DNA of 64,000 bases from Agilicoccus flavus (GTDB lineage Bacteria; Actinomycetota; Actinomycetes; Actinomycetales; Dermatophilaceae): assembly GCF_014857905.1 (NCBI RefSeq), contig NZ_JACYXE010000008.1:62001-126000 (forward strand), given 5' to 3'. The notes under the pieces are model-generated. The model worked only from the letters and a program-made list of their open reading frames with translations, ran no database searches and was not told the DNA's origin. The position numbers were made by a program, and so were the translations under genes. Positions 35,207-44,080 of the stretch are shown here, one piece after another. The first letter of the stretch is position 1; each line of letters starts with the position of its first letter.

Positions 35207-36190
35207 ATGACGAAGCGGCGAACGACGGCGAACTCGCGAGCCGCGGTGAGCGCGCCGGAAAGCTCCGACCTGCTCACCGACCCGCCCGATCTCGCGCAGG
35301 TCCTCGCGCACCTGCGCCGGTTCTTCCCGGAGGAGTCGGCCCAGTCGTGGGACCGGGTCGGCCTCGTCAGCGGCGACCCGGCCCAGCCCGTGCGGCGCAT
35401 CCACTTCGCCGTCGACCCGACGCTCGCCGTCATCGCCGAGGCGGGCGACGCCGGGGCCGACCTGCTCGTCACCCACCACCCCCTGCTGATGCGCGGGATC
35501 ACCTCGGTGGTGCCGACGGACGCCAAGGGCGCGGCGGTCACGGCGCTGGTCCTGGCCGACCTCGCCCTGTGGACCGCGCACACGAACGCCGACGTCGCGA
35601 CGCCCGGGGTCAACACGGCCCTCGCGCGGGCGTGCGGGCTCGACGCCGCCACCTGCACCCCGCTCTCGGACAGCGAGGGCCAGGGGCTCGGACTCGTCGG
35701 CGACCTGGGCGAGTCCATCTCCCTGGGCGACCTCGCGCGCCGCCTCGAGAGCGAGCTGCCCCACGCCCCCGTGGGCGTCCGCGTGGCCGGGCCGCCACGG
35801 GCCCCCGTGCGGCGCATCGCCCTGCTCGGCGGCGCCGGCGACTCCCTGTTCGAGCAGGTGCGGGCGTCGGGCGCCGACGTCTACGTCACCTCCGACCTGC
35901 GCCATCACCCCGCGCTGGAGGCCCGGGAGCAGGCCCGCGCCGCCGGGGGTGCGCGGCCCGGCGACCCACCGGAGCAGGCCGGCCCGCCCTACCTCGTCGA
36001 CGCCGGGCACTGGGCCACGGAGTGGCTCTGGCTCGCGCAGGCCCGCGACGATCTGCTCGCCGCCCTCGGACCGGCGGGCACTACCGTGGAGACCCACGTC
36101 AGCACGCTGTGTACCGACCCGTGGACCTTCGTCGTCGGGGCCGACGGCCCCGAGGCGGTCCCCGGACCCGACGAGAGAGGCACTCGATGA
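35207..36190 (+). CDS. Nif3-like dinuclear metal centre protein
   Basis: 327 residues of the NIF3/DUF34 family, ring-shaped hexamers with a two-metal site; the reaction is still uncertain (GTP cyclohydrolase-I-like roles have been proposed). Visible are SWDRVGLVSGDPAQPVRR at the N-terminus, the metal-binding VTHHPLLMRGI, WTAHTNADVATPGVN, and the C-terminal VDAGHWATEW with the paired His and Glu. ATG 35207 is two bases after the last tRNA-Val nucleotide, so 3' maturation of the tRNA would leave an mRNA starting almost at the ATG. GTG 35246 is an alternative start that would drop a basic 13-residue tail. It overlaps the zinc-ribbon gene by four bases. Confidence 0.9.
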   Translation: MTKRRTTANSRAAVSAPESSDLLTDPPDLAQVLAHLRRFFPEESAQSWDRVGLVSGDPAQPVRRIHFAVDPTLAVIAEAGDAGADLLVTHHPLLMRGITSVVPTDAKGAAVTALVLADLALWTAHTNADVATPGVNTALARACGLDAATCTPLSDSEGQGLGLVGDLGESISLGDLARRLESELPHAPVGVRVAGPPRAPVRRIALLGGAGDSLFEQVRASGADVYVTSDLRHHPALEAREQARAAGGARPGDPPEQAGPPYLVDAGHWATEWLWLAQARDDLLAALGPAGTTVETHVSTLCTDPWTFVVGADGPEAVPGPDERGTR

Positions 36191-36924
36191 AGGCGGATCC
36201 GTCCCGGCAGTGGCGACTGCTCGACCTGCAGGCGCTCGACACCCGCTCGGCGCAGATCGCGCACCGGCGACGGACCCTGCCCGAGGAGGCGGCCCACGCG
36301 AGCGCCGCCGCCGAGCTGTCCACCGTCGACGACTCCCTCGTCGCCGCGACCACCGCCCTGGAGGACGTGCGGCGCGAGATCGCCAAGGCCGAGGACGACG
36401 TCCGGCTCGTGCGGGAGCGCGCGGAACGCAACCGGTCCCGCCTCGACGAGGGACAGGGCAGCGCGAAGGACCTGCAGGGCATGCAGCACGAGCTGGAGTC
36501 CCTCGCGCGCCGCCAGGACGTGCTCGAGGACGCCGAGCTCGAGGTCATGGAGCGGGCCGAGGGCATCGAGGCCGAGGTGGCCGAGCTGACCGCCAGGCGG
36601 GAGCGGCTCGCGACCGGCGTCGAGGAGGCCGCGGCCGCCCGCGACCGCGCGGTGGCCGGCCTGGACAGCGAGCAGCGCGACATCGACGGCCGCCGGGCCG
36701 GGGTCGCCGACGGCGTGGGGGAGGACCTGCTCGCCCTGTACGAGAAGATCCGCGCGCAGACGGGGATGGGGGCGGCCGCCCTGTCCCAGCGACGCTGCGA
36801 GGGATGCCGGCTCGAGCTGCTCGGCGCGGACCTGCGCCGCATCACGGAGGCGCCCCAGGACGAGGTGGTGCGGTGCGAGGAGTGCCGCCGCATCCTCGTG
36901 CGCACCGCCGAATCCGGCCTGTGA
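36187..36924 (+). CDS. C4-type zinc-ribbon coiled-coil protein
   Basis: 245 residues: a long antiparallel coiled coil (about residues 20-170, heptads in LDEGQGSAKDLQGMQHELES and following) capped by a zinc ribbon, CEGC...CEEC (SQRRCEGCRLELLG and VVRCEECRRILVR). The family is widespread next to Nif3 and RNase H genes in actinobacteria and resembles flagellar/nucleic-acid zinc-ribbon proteins. The role is unknown, and an RNA or DNA contact is plausible. Translationally coupled on both sides (ATGA upstream, GTGA downstream), so it probably works with its neighbours. Confidence 0.88.
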   Translation: MKADPSRQWRLLDLQALDTRSAQIAHRRRTLPEEAAHASAAAELSTVDDSLVAATTALEDVRREIAKAEDDVRLVRERAERNRSRLDEGQGSAKDLQGMQHELESLARRQDVLEDAELEVMERAEGIEAEVAELTARRERLATGVEEAAAARDRAVAGLDSEQRDIDGRRAGVADGVGEDLLALYEKIRAQTGMGAAALSQRRCEGCRLELLGADLRRITEAPQDEVVRCEECRRILVRTAESGL

Positions 36925-38345
36925 GCCCCACGGGGCGCCGACCCGCCGCGTCGACGCGACGCACGCCCGCGTCGTCCTCGACGCCCGTGTCCCCGGAACC
37001 CGTGACCCCCGGGTCGCTCGTCGTCGAGGCCGACGGCGGCTCGCGCGGCAACCCCGGCGTCGCCGGCTACGGCGCGCTCGTGCGCGACGCGCGGGGGCGG
37101 GTGCTCGTGGAGCGGGCCGCGCCGCTGGGCCGCGCGAGCAACAACGTCGCCGAGTACACGGGGCTCATCGTCGGGCTCGAGGCCGCCGCCGAGGTGGATC
37201 CCGCCGCGGACGTCCTCGCGCGGATGGACAGCAAGCTCGTCGTCGAGCAGATGAGCGGCCGGTGGAAGATCAAGCACGAGGACATGCGCCGCCTCGCCGA
37301 CGAGGCGAGGGTGCTCGTCGCGGCGCGCCGGGCCGCGGGCGGCTCCGTCCGCTTCGAGTGGATCCCCCGCGCCCTCAACGGCGCGGCCGACGCCCTGTCG
37401 AACGAGGGCATGGACGGTCACACCGTCGACCGCCGGCCGACCCGCGCTGAGCACGGCATGGACGACGACGTGGACGACGTCTCCCGCGACCCGGACGACC
37501 GGGGCGCGCCGCCCGAGGTCGCCGCCCCCACGGAGGATCGGGCTCCCACCGTGGACCCGGAGCTCACCGCGAACCTCGGACCGAGCGGGGCCCACGACGC
37601 CACCGCGGCCGGCCCCGGGGGCACCCGCACGGCGGACCCCGCGCGCGCGGTGCCGTCGATCCGGCCGGCGCGACCGTCCGGACCGCCGACGCGGGGCCCG
37701 GGCACCCGCGTCGTCCTCGTCCGCCACGGCGTCACCGACCTCACGGTCACCGGCCGCCTCGACGGCCGGGGCGGGGTGGATCCGTCCCTCAACGCGCAGG
37801 GGCAGCGTCAGGCGCTCGCCGCCGGGCGCTCCCTGCGCCGGATCATCGGCGGCCCGGACGACCGCGCCGGCGGACCGTTCGGCGAGGTCCGCGTCGTGTC
37901 CTCGAGCCTCGCCCGGGCCGTCCAGACCGGCCGGCTCGTCGGCGCCGAGCTCGAGTGCCCCGCCGTCGCCGACCCGGCGTGGGACGAGCAGGACGTGGGG
38001 GAGTGGGATGGTGCGTCGCTGGCCGACCTCGTCGCCGCGCACGGCGACGCGTTCTCCGCCATGCGCTCCGACGTCGACGTGCGACCCCCCGGCGGGGAGA
38101 CCTTCGCCGAGCTGGCCGCCCGCGTCCGTGCGGCGTTCGCCGACGTCGTCGCCGCCGGCGGCACGACGATCGTCGCGACCCACCGGGGCCCCCTCATGGC
38201 CGTCCTCGAGCACGCGCTCGGTCTCGCGCACGAGATGGCGTGGCGGTTCACGCTGGCCCCGGGGTCGATCACCGTGCTCCGGGCCTGGCCGGACGGGGGC
38301 CTCGCCGTCGACGTGGTCAACGACACCTCGCACCTCGGCGGCTGA
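36921..38345 (+). CDS. Bifunctional RNase H / histidine phosphatase
   Basis: 474 residues. Residues 30-165 are an RNase HI-type domain with its four acids: D38 in VEADGGSRGNPG, E78 in NNVAEYTG, D103 in RMDSKLVVEQM and D157 in NGAADALSN. A Pro/Asp/Ala-rich linker (about 170-260) leads to a histidine-phosphatase (CobC-like) domain with R268-H269 in VLVRHGVTD, SSLARAVQTG, GGETFAEL and VATHRGPL. The mycobacterial homologue has both RNase H and acid phosphatase activity. The RNase H half removes RNA from hybrids; the phosphatase may act in cobalamin or other small-molecule metabolism. GTG 36921 overlaps the previous stop (GTGA). Confidence 0.92.
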   Translation: MSPTGRRPAASTRRTPASSSTPVSPEPVTPGSLVVEADGGSRGNPGVAGYGALVRDARGRVLVERAAPLGRASNNVAEYTGLIVGLEAAAEVDPAADVLARMDSKLVVEQMSGRWKIKHEDMRRLADEARVLVAARRAAGGSVRFEWIPRALNGAADALSNEGMDGHTVDRRPTRAEHGMDDDVDDVSRDPDDRGAPPEVAAPTEDRAPTVDPELTANLGPSGAHDATAAGPGGTRTADPARAVPSIRPARPSGPPTRGPGTRVVLVRHGVTDLTVTGRLDGRGGVDPSLNAQGQRQALAAGRSLRRIIGGPDDRAGGPFGEVRVVSSSLARAVQTGRLVGAELECPAVADPAWDEQDVGEWDGASLADLVAAHGDAFSAMRSDVDVRPPGGETFAELAARVRAAFADVVAAGGTTIVATHRGPLMAVLEHALGLAHEMAWRFTLAPGSITVLRAWPDGGLAVDVVNDTSHLGG

Positions 38346-38378
38346 GGGCGGCGCCCGCTCCGGCGGGCGGCCGACCCC

Positions 38379-38384
38379 TACGCT
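38379..38384 (+). promoter_or_regulatory. -10 element of the RNB-nuclease gene (leaderless-type)
   Basis: TACGCT, seven bases before ATG 38392, allowing expression independent of the upstream operon. Confidence 0.5.
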
Positions 38385-38391
38385 GAGCCCC

Positions 38392-39915
38392 ATGGCCCTG
38401 CGACGCGTCCGCCTCGGTGACCACCTGCGACCCGCCGGTCCCGCCGGCGCCTCCGCCGACGGGGCCGCGCCGCCCGAGCCCCCGCGCCCCGCCGGCACCG
38501 CGAGCGCACCGGCGGACCCGGCGCTGCGCCGGGCCTTCGAGCGGATCCACGAGGAGTTCGACGTCCCCGGGCCCTTCGCGCCCGAGGTCGAGGCCGAGGC
38601 GGCCGCCGCGGTCGCGGCCGTCGCCGCCTCGCCCGCCGGCCGGGACGAGACCGCCGTCCCGTTCTTCACCATCGACCCCGCGGGCAGCATGGACCTCGAC
38701 CAGGCGATGCACCTGAGCGCCGACGGCCACGGGTTCCGCGTGCGGTACGCCATCGCCGACGTCCCCGCGTTCGTCCGCCCCGGCGGGGCCGTCGACGCCG
38801 AGGCCCGCCGCCGCGTCGAGACGCTCTACCTGCCCGGGGAGCGCGCCCCGCTGCACCCGCCCGTGCTCGCCGAGGACGGCGCGAGCCTGCTGCCCGACCG
38901 CGTGCGACCGGCGTTCGTGTGGGACCTCCTCCTCGACGCCGCCGGGGAGGTGCGGACCGCGCAGGTGTACCGGGCCCGCGTGCGCAGCGTCGCGCGCTTC
39001 GACTACACCCAGGTGCAGGCCGAGCTCGACTCGGGCTCGCCGCGCGAGGAGTTCGCGCTGCTCGCCCGGATCGGCACCCTGCGCCACGAGGGGCTGCGCG
39101 CCCGGGGCGGCGCGGACCTGCCGATGCCCGAGCAGGAGATCGACCTCGTCGACGGTCGCTACGTCCTGTCGTTCCGCCCGCCCGTGCCCGCCGAGGACCA
39201 CAACGCCCAGATCTCGCTCATGACCGGCATGGTCGCCGCGGACATGATGCTCTCGGCCGGGGTCGGGATCCTGCGGACCATGCCGGCGCCCGAGCCGGGC
39301 GCCGTCGCGCAGGTGCGACGTCAGGCGCAGGCCCTGGGCATCGCGTGGCCGGAGGGGATGGGGCACGGCCGGTTCCTCGACACGCTCGACCGGGAGGACC
39401 CCACCCACCTCGCGCTCATCCAGGAGGCGACCGTGCTGTTCCGGGGCGCGGGGTACACACCCGTGCTCGGGTCGGCCCCCGAGCACGTGACGCACGCGGC
39501 CGTGGCGGCCCCGTACGCGCACGTCACGGCCCCGCTGCGGCGGCTCGTCGACCGTTTCGGGCTTCTCGTCTGCGCCGCGATCAGCGAGGGGAGCCCGGTG
39601 CCCGACGACGTCCGTGCGGCCCTGGCGGAGCTGCCCGAGCTCATGCGCGCCGGCGACCGGCGGGCCGCGGCCGTCGACCGGGCGTGCACGGACGCGGTCG
39701 AGGCGGCGGTGCTCGCGAGCCGGCGGGACGAGGAGTTCGACGGCATGGTCGTCGACGATCGCGGCGAGAAGGGATGCCTCGTCCAGCTCGTCGACCCCGC
39801 CGTGCTCGCCACGTGCCGCGGCTCGCACCCCGAGGGTGTGCGGGTCCGGGTGCGCGTCGCCCGCGCCGACGTCGTGGAACGCCGGGTCGAGCTCGAGGTC
39901 GTCGCGCCGGAGTGA
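38392..39915 (+). CDS. RNB-domain exoribonuclease (RNase II/R family)
   Basis: 507 residues, close to a bare RNB catalytic domain. FFTIDPAGSMDLDQAMHLS holds the metal aspartates of the family (consensus IDxxxxxDxDDA; here the final acidic pair is changed to Gln-Ala). RYAIADVPAFVRPG, LYLPGERAPL and the late PYAHVTAPLRRLVDRFG are also standard. It lacks the N-terminal cold-shock domains and clear C-terminal S1 domain of full RNase II or R, as is usual for the short actinobacterial form. It degrades single-stranded RNA 3' to 5'. The substituted acidic pair makes activity less certain. It ends 8 bp before the convergent TetR gene. Confidence 0.9.
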   Translation: MALRRVRLGDHLRPAGPAGASADGAAPPEPPRPAGTASAPADPALRRAFERIHEEFDVPGPFAPEVEAEAAAAVAAVAASPAGRDETAVPFFTIDPAGSMDLDQAMHLSADGHGFRVRYAIADVPAFVRPGGAVDAEARRRVETLYLPGERAPLHPPVLAEDGASLLPDRVRPAFVWDLLLDAAGEVRTAQVYRARVRSVARFDYTQVQAELDSGSPREEFALLARIGTLRHEGLRARGGADLPMPEQEIDLVDGRYVLSFRPPVPAEDHNAQISLMTGMVAADMMLSAGVGILRTMPAPEPGAVAQVRRQAQALGIAWPEGMGHGRFLDTLDREDPTHLALIQEATVLFRGAGYTPVLGSAPEHVTHAAVAAPYAHVTAPLRRLVDRFGLLVCAAISEGSPVPDDVRAALAELPELMRAGDRRAAAVDRACTDAVEAAVLASRRDEEFDGMVVDDRGEKGCLVQLVDPAVLATCRGSHPEGVRVRVRVARADVVERRVELEVVAPE

Positions 39916-39923
39916 CTCGCCGC

Positions 39924-40586
39924 TCAGGTCGCCGCCGGCGCGGGGGCCGCCCCTTCCGAGGTGCGTGGCCGTGTCAGGCCCGCCAGCACCGGCGGGATGA
40001 GGGTGCGCGCGATGCGGTTGCGATCTTCGTCCCCACCCAGGAGGGCGCGCCGATGGCTCTCGGCGAGCACGCCCTGGAGGACGCAGAGCAGGTGGGGGAC
40101 GGGCACGACGGGTGCGAGCCCGAGCCCGGCGAGCAGATCGCCGAGGGCTCCGGCGATCTGCTCGTCGAGTCGCGCGAAGGCGGCGACGAGCCGCGGGCTG
40201 CGCGACCGGGCCACGTGCAGGCACAGCTCGGTGTAGCGCAGGTAGAAGTCGTCCCCGAAGCCGGGAACGCCGAGCACGACGTCGAGGACGGCGTCGAGCG
40301 GGACGGGATCGTCGCCCGGCGCCACCCGCGCCGACGCGGTCAGAGTGCCCGCGAGGCGCTCGACCTGGTGGTCGATGACCGCGGCGAGCAGGTCGTCCTT
40401 GTCGGCGAAGTTCGAGTAGAAGGCTCCCCGGGTGAAGCCCGCCGTCTCGCAGATGTGCTCGACCGAGGCGGCCGCGATGCCCGTGCGGGCGAGCAGCTCG
40501 AGCGTCGCCTCGACGAGGCGCTCCCGGGTCGCCCGACGCCGGCGGGACGGCGTGGGTGCGGTGGGCGCCGGGGAACGGGTCGGCAT
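39924..40586 (-). CDS. TetR-family transcriptional repressor
   Basis: 220 residues. After a basic N-terminal tail the TetR helix-turn-helix is clear: RERLVEATLELLARTGIAAA followed by SVEHICETAGFTRGAFYSNF and KDDLLAAVI. The C-terminal ligand domain is variable (GFGDDFYLRYTELCLHVARS) and the inducer is unknown. ATG 40586 has AAGGAG nine bases upstream; ATG 40610 is an alternative. It is divergent from the MMPL-ATPase/YhgE operon. Two related palindromes lie between the genes, so it probably represses both itself and the transporter. Confidence 0.9.
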   Translation of the reverse strand: MPTRSPAPTAPTPSRRRRATRERLVEATLELLARTGIAAASVEHICETAGFTRGAFYSNFADKDDLLAAVIDHQVERLAGTLTASARVAPGDDPVPLDAVLDVVLGVPGFGDDFYLRYTELCLHVARSRSPRLVAAFARLDEQIAGALGDLLAGLGLAPVVPVPHLLCVLQGVLAESHRRALLGGDEDRNRIARTLIPPVLAGLTRPRTSEGAAPAPAAT

Positions 40587-40638
40587 CCTCGAGTGCTCCT
40601 TCGTGCGCATCGGTCGCCGCGTGACGACCGCGGCACGT

Positions 40639-40660
40639 TTCGATACAGTATTGCATCGGC
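40639..40660. promoter_or_regulatory. Operator candidate 1 for the TetR protein
   Basis: TTCGATACA, four-base spacer, then an imperfect complement (six of nine positions). Same left arm and geometry as the stronger site 24 bp to the right. Confidence 0.5.
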
Positions 40661-40662
40661 GG

Positions 40663-40684
40663 TTCGATACAGGAGTGTATTGAA
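40663..40684. promoter_or_regulatory. Operator candidate 2 for the TetR protein
   Basis: Near-perfect palindrome TTCGATACA-GGAG-TGTATTGAA (eight of nine positions), 78 bp before the MMPL-ATPase start. AT-rich against its surroundings, so it may also cover promoter elements. Confidence 0.6.
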
Positions 40685-40762
40685 CCCCTCGACCGCGCCG
40701 GCGGCACCGACGCGCCCCGGAGCGTCCGCCAGATCCGTTCCGCACGTCGAAAGGGGACACCC

Positions 40763-43700
40763 GTGTCCTCCGCCCTGTTCGCCCTCGGCCGGGCCGCCCG
40801 CCGACGGCCGGGTCAGGTCCTGGCGGCCTGGCTCCTGCTGATCGCGCTGCTCGGCGGAGCGGCCGGCCTGTCGGACTCGGTCCCCACGGGCGGTGTCACG
40901 GCGCCCGGCAGCGCGGCCCAGGACGACCTCGAGGATCTGGCCGCCCGCTTCCCGGAGACGGCGGGCGCCACCGCGCCGATCGTCGTGCGGTCGACGTCCG
41001 CGGCCCTGACCGCACCGGCCCGGGCCGAGCGCCTCGCCGCGGCGGTGGACCGCCTCGACCGGATCGGGGGCGTCGCCGCCGTCACCGACCCCGTCGCGGC
41101 CCCCGACGAGGGCGGGCTCGCCGCCGACGGGCGGACCGCCCTGGTCACGGTGCGCTTCGACGACCGACCGGGCGAGATCCCGTCCTCGACCCTCCAGGCG
41201 GTCACCGCAGAGGCCGACCGCCTGCGGGCGGACGATCTGCAGGTGCTGGTCGGGGGCGTGCTCGACGACGCTCCGACGGCCGCGATCGACGGCGCGACGA
41301 TCGCGGGGACGGCCGCCGCCGCCCTCGCGCTCGCCCTTCTCGCGCTCGCGGTCCTCGGCTCACCCGCGGCGGCCGCCGCGGGCATCCTGGCCGGCTTCGC
41401 CGCGGCCGGGGTCACGGTGTCCGTCCTCCTCCTCGCGGCGGCGGTCTCCGGCGTGCCCGGCGAGGCCGTCCTGCTCGGCGGAGCGGTCGCGTTCGCGGCC
41501 GGGCTCGGTGCCTCGCTCGCCCTCCTCGTCCGGTATCGCGAGAACCTGCGGGCGGGCCTCGAGCCGGACGACGGCGCCGGGCACGCGGCGAGTACCGCCG
41601 GCACCGCCGTGGTCCTCGCCGGGGCCGCCGCGGTCGTCGGCCTGCTCGCGACGCTCGTCGTGCGCGTGCCCTTCCTGGGGTGGACGGCGGCCGGCGCGGC
41701 CCTCGGGATCGTCGTCGCCCTCGCAGCCGCGCTGACCCTCGGGCCGGCGTGCATGCCGTGGCTCCGGGGCCGCGCCGCTGGAGCGTCGCGGCGGCGCGGT
41801 CCGCGGCCCGGGAGTGAGCGCGAGGCCGGCGGTGACGGTGACGACGCGGACGGCGACGACGCGGGAGGCGACGACGCGCGCGGCGACGACGAAGATGGCG
41901 GCGGCGTGGCCGACGAGGCGACCGGCGCGGACGCCGAGCGGGCGGGTGAACCGCCGGCGAGCGCAGGAAGCGGCAGGGAGCGCGACCGGGCCGCCGTGGC
42001 CGACGGTGGTCCCGACGACCGCGACGACGATCGTCGGGACGACGGTGCGGGCGACGACGCCCACGCCCACGCGCACGACCGCGGGACCGCAGCGGACCCC
42101 TCGGGCGATCGGAGCCCGGTGTGGGCCCGGGCCGCCGTCGGTGCGGTCGTGCGGCGCCCGCTCCTCGCCGCGGCGGGTCTGGCCGTGCTGCTCGGCCTCG
42201 CGTCGGCACCGGCGCGGGACCTCTCGTTCGCCCTCCCGGACGACGGCATGCGCTCCCCGACCTCGAGCGCCGGGGCGGCCCACGACATGGTCGTCGATCG
42301 CCTCGGACCGGGGTGGACGGGTCCGCTGCTCGTCGTCGCCGACGTGATCGCCTCCGATTCCCCCACGACGGCGATGGACGGGCTCGCCGACCGCCTGCGG
42401 GCCCTCCCGGGGGTCGCGCACGTCGGTGTCCCGCTCATCGACGCGGGCGCCGACACCGGCGTGCTGGTCGTCGTGCCGACGACGGGCCCCGCGGACCCGG
42501 CGACCGCCCGGCTCGTGAGCGACCTCCGCGCGCGGGCCGACACCCTCGACGGCGCGGACGACCTCCGCGTGCGGGTCACGGGCGACACGGCGGTGCGGGT
42601 CGACGCGGAGGAGCGCCTGACCGGCGCCACTCCCGCGCTCGCCCTGCTCGTGCTCGCCCTGGCGTTCCTCGTCGCGTTCGTCGCGGCCCGGTCCGTCGTC
42701 GTCGGCCTGATCGCCGCCCTCGGCCTCGCCCTCTCGGCCGCCGTCGCGGGCGGCGCCGTGGCGGCCGCGCTGCACGGGGACCGGCTCGCCGCTGCGTTCG
42801 GCCTGGCGCCGGCCGGACCGGTGAGCGCGCTGTTCCCCGTCGTCCTTCCGGCCGCCCTGCTCGCCCCGGCCGTCGCCGCCCAGCTCCTCCTGGGGGCGCG
42901 CGTGCGCGAGCGGTTCGACCGGCACCACGACGCGCGGGCGGCGGCGGCGCAGCGGGCGGCCGCGGCCGCGCCGGCTCTGCTCCTCGCGGGTGTCGGGACG
43001 GCGCTGGCGCTCGCCGCGGCCGCGCCGGCAGCGCCCCCCTCGCTGCGACCGCTCCTGGCCGGCCTCGCGGTCGGGGTCGCCGTCGACGCCCTGCTCGTCC
43101 GGCTGCTGCTCGCCCCCGCCGTCCTGGCGCTCGCGGGGCGCGCGGCGTGGACGCTGCCCCCCGCTCTGGCCGCCCGGCTGCCCCGCGTCGACCTCGAGGG
43201 GGTCGGCGTCGCGCGGCGGCTCGCGGCCGCGGAGGCGTCCGCCGCCGCGCCCGATCAGGTGGTGCTCGCCCGCGGCGTCGAGGTGTCCGGGCCCCTCGGC
43301 CCGGTCGTGAGCGGCCTGGACCTGCGCCTCGACCGTGGTCAGGTATGCGCCCTGACCGGACCGGAGGGCAGTGGGAAGACGTCGGCCCTGCTGGCCCTGG
43401 CCGGGCGGATGCAGCACAGCCGCGGGGACCTCGAGGTGGCCGGCGCCGTGCTGCCCGAGCAGACCCGCGTCGTCCGGGCGCGGGTCGGCCTGGCCGAGTT
43501 GCCCACGGTCAACCCGCTCGACGACGAGGTCGACGTGCGGCAGCACATCGCCGAACGCCTCGCGACGCGACTCCTGCTCCCGTGGTCGCGGCCCCGCGAC
43601 GTCGACGCCGTGCTCGCCCTCGTCGACGAGGCGTACGGGGTGGGCCTGCGCGTCGCCGCCGAGGACGGGGCCCGCCACGCTCCCGCGCCGGTCGCCGCCG

Positions 43701-44080
43701 CGTCCGCCGACGCGTCGCCCGCCGGGTCGCAGGCCGGGTACCCCCGGCTGCCCGACCCCGTCTTCGTCGACCCCGCCGCCGGAGTCGGTGACCTCTCGAG
43801 CCTGCTGCGGACCGTTCTCGGCATCGTCCTCGCGGAGGTCGGCGAGCCGGACGTCATCGTCGTCGACGACGTGGACGCCCTGCGGAGCCGTCACGACCGC
43901 GTCGCCGTCTGGGCCGTGCTCGGTTGGCTGGCCCGGACCGCGCCGAGCCGCCCGGCGGTCGTCGCCGCCTGCCAGGACCCACCCGCCCCCGCCGACCTCA
44001 CCCGCTGGACCGGCCTGCCCGCCGCCGACGTCGTCGTCGCCCGTCTGCGCACCGCATCGATCGTGAAGGTGAACCTCTGA
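40763..44080 (+). CDS. MMPL/RND-type membrane protein fused to an ABC-like ATPase domain
   Basis: 1,105 residues. Residues 1-835 have the two-half RND/MMPL layout: TM1 (VLAAWLLLIALLGG), an extracytoplasmic domain with a DRIGGVAAVTDPV stretch, helices 2-6 ending RYRENLRAG and PFLGWTAAG, a 120-residue linker, then the second half ending DALLVRLLLAPAVLAL. The Asp-Tyr proton-relay pairs normally eight residues before the RYRE/RVRE motifs in TM4 and TM10 read Gly-Ala and Ala-Ala here. Residues about 840-1105 form an ABC-like nucleotide-binding domain: Walker A GPEGSGKT at 866-873 and Walker B VIVVDD at 1031-1036. There is no LSGGQ (GDLSSLL in its place), and Asp stands at the usual catalytic Glu. 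GTG start with AAGGGG. Coupled to the YhgE gene. The substrate is unknown. Confidence 0.85.
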   Translation: MSSALFALGRAARRRPGQVLAAWLLLIALLGGAAGLSDSVPTGGVTAPGSAAQDDLEDLAARFPETAGATAPIVVRSTSAALTAPARAERLAAAVDRLDRIGGVAAVTDPVAAPDEGGLAADGRTALVTVRFDDRPGEIPSSTLQAVTAEADRLRADDLQVLVGGVLDDAPTAAIDGATIAGTAAAALALALLALAVLGSPAAAAAGILAGFAAAGVTVSVLLLAAAVSGVPGEAVLLGGAVAFAAGLGASLALLVRYRENLRAGLEPDDGAGHAASTAGTAVVLAGAAAVVGLLATLVVRVPFLGWTAAGAALGIVVALAAALTLGPACMPWLRGRAAGASRRRGPRPGSEREAGGDGDDADGDDAGGDDARGDDEDGGGVADEATGADAERAGEPPASAGSGRERDRAAVADGGPDDRDDDRRDDGAGDDAHAHAHDRGTAADPSGDRSPVWARAAVGAVVRRPLLAAAGLAVLLGLASAPARDLSFALPDDGMRSPTSSAGAAHDMVVDRLGPGWTGPLLVVADVIASDSPTTAMDGLADRLRALPGVAHVGVPLIDAGADTGVLVVVPTTGPADPATARLVSDLRARADTLDGADDLRVRVTGDTAVRVDAEERLTGATPALALLVLALAFLVAFVAARSVVVGLIAALGLALSAAVAGGAVAAALHGDRLAAAFGLAPAGPVSALFPVVLPAALLAPAVAAQLLLGARVRERFDRHHDARAAAAQRAAAAAPALLLAGVGTALALAAAAPAAPPSLRPLLAGLAVGVAVDALLVRLLLAPAVLALAGRAAWTLPPALAARLPRVDLEGVGVARRLAAAEASAAAPDQVVLARGVEVSGPLGPVVSGLDLRLDRGQVCALTGPEGSGKTSALLALAGRMQHSRGDLEVAGAVLPEQTRVVRARVGLAELPTVNPLDDEVDVRQHIAERLATRLLLPWSRPRDVDAVLALVDEAYGVGLRVAAEDGARHAPAPVAAASADASPAGSQAGYPRLPDPVFVDPAAGVGDLSSLLRTVLGIVLAEVGEPDVIVVDDVDALRSRHDRVAVWAVLGWLARTAPSRPAVVAACQDPPAPADLTRWTGLPAADVVVARLRTASIVKVNL

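Noticed and set aside
36099-38753. 884-codon frame antisense to the RNase H region
   Set aside because: Spans three real, coupled plus-strand genes; composition typical of a shadow frame.
41812-42110. Possible CRISPR-like or tandem DNA repeat of GACGAC units
   Set aside because: Period is a codon multiple without fixed repeat/spacer sizes; it encodes the Asp/Gly-rich linker of the MMPL fusion.
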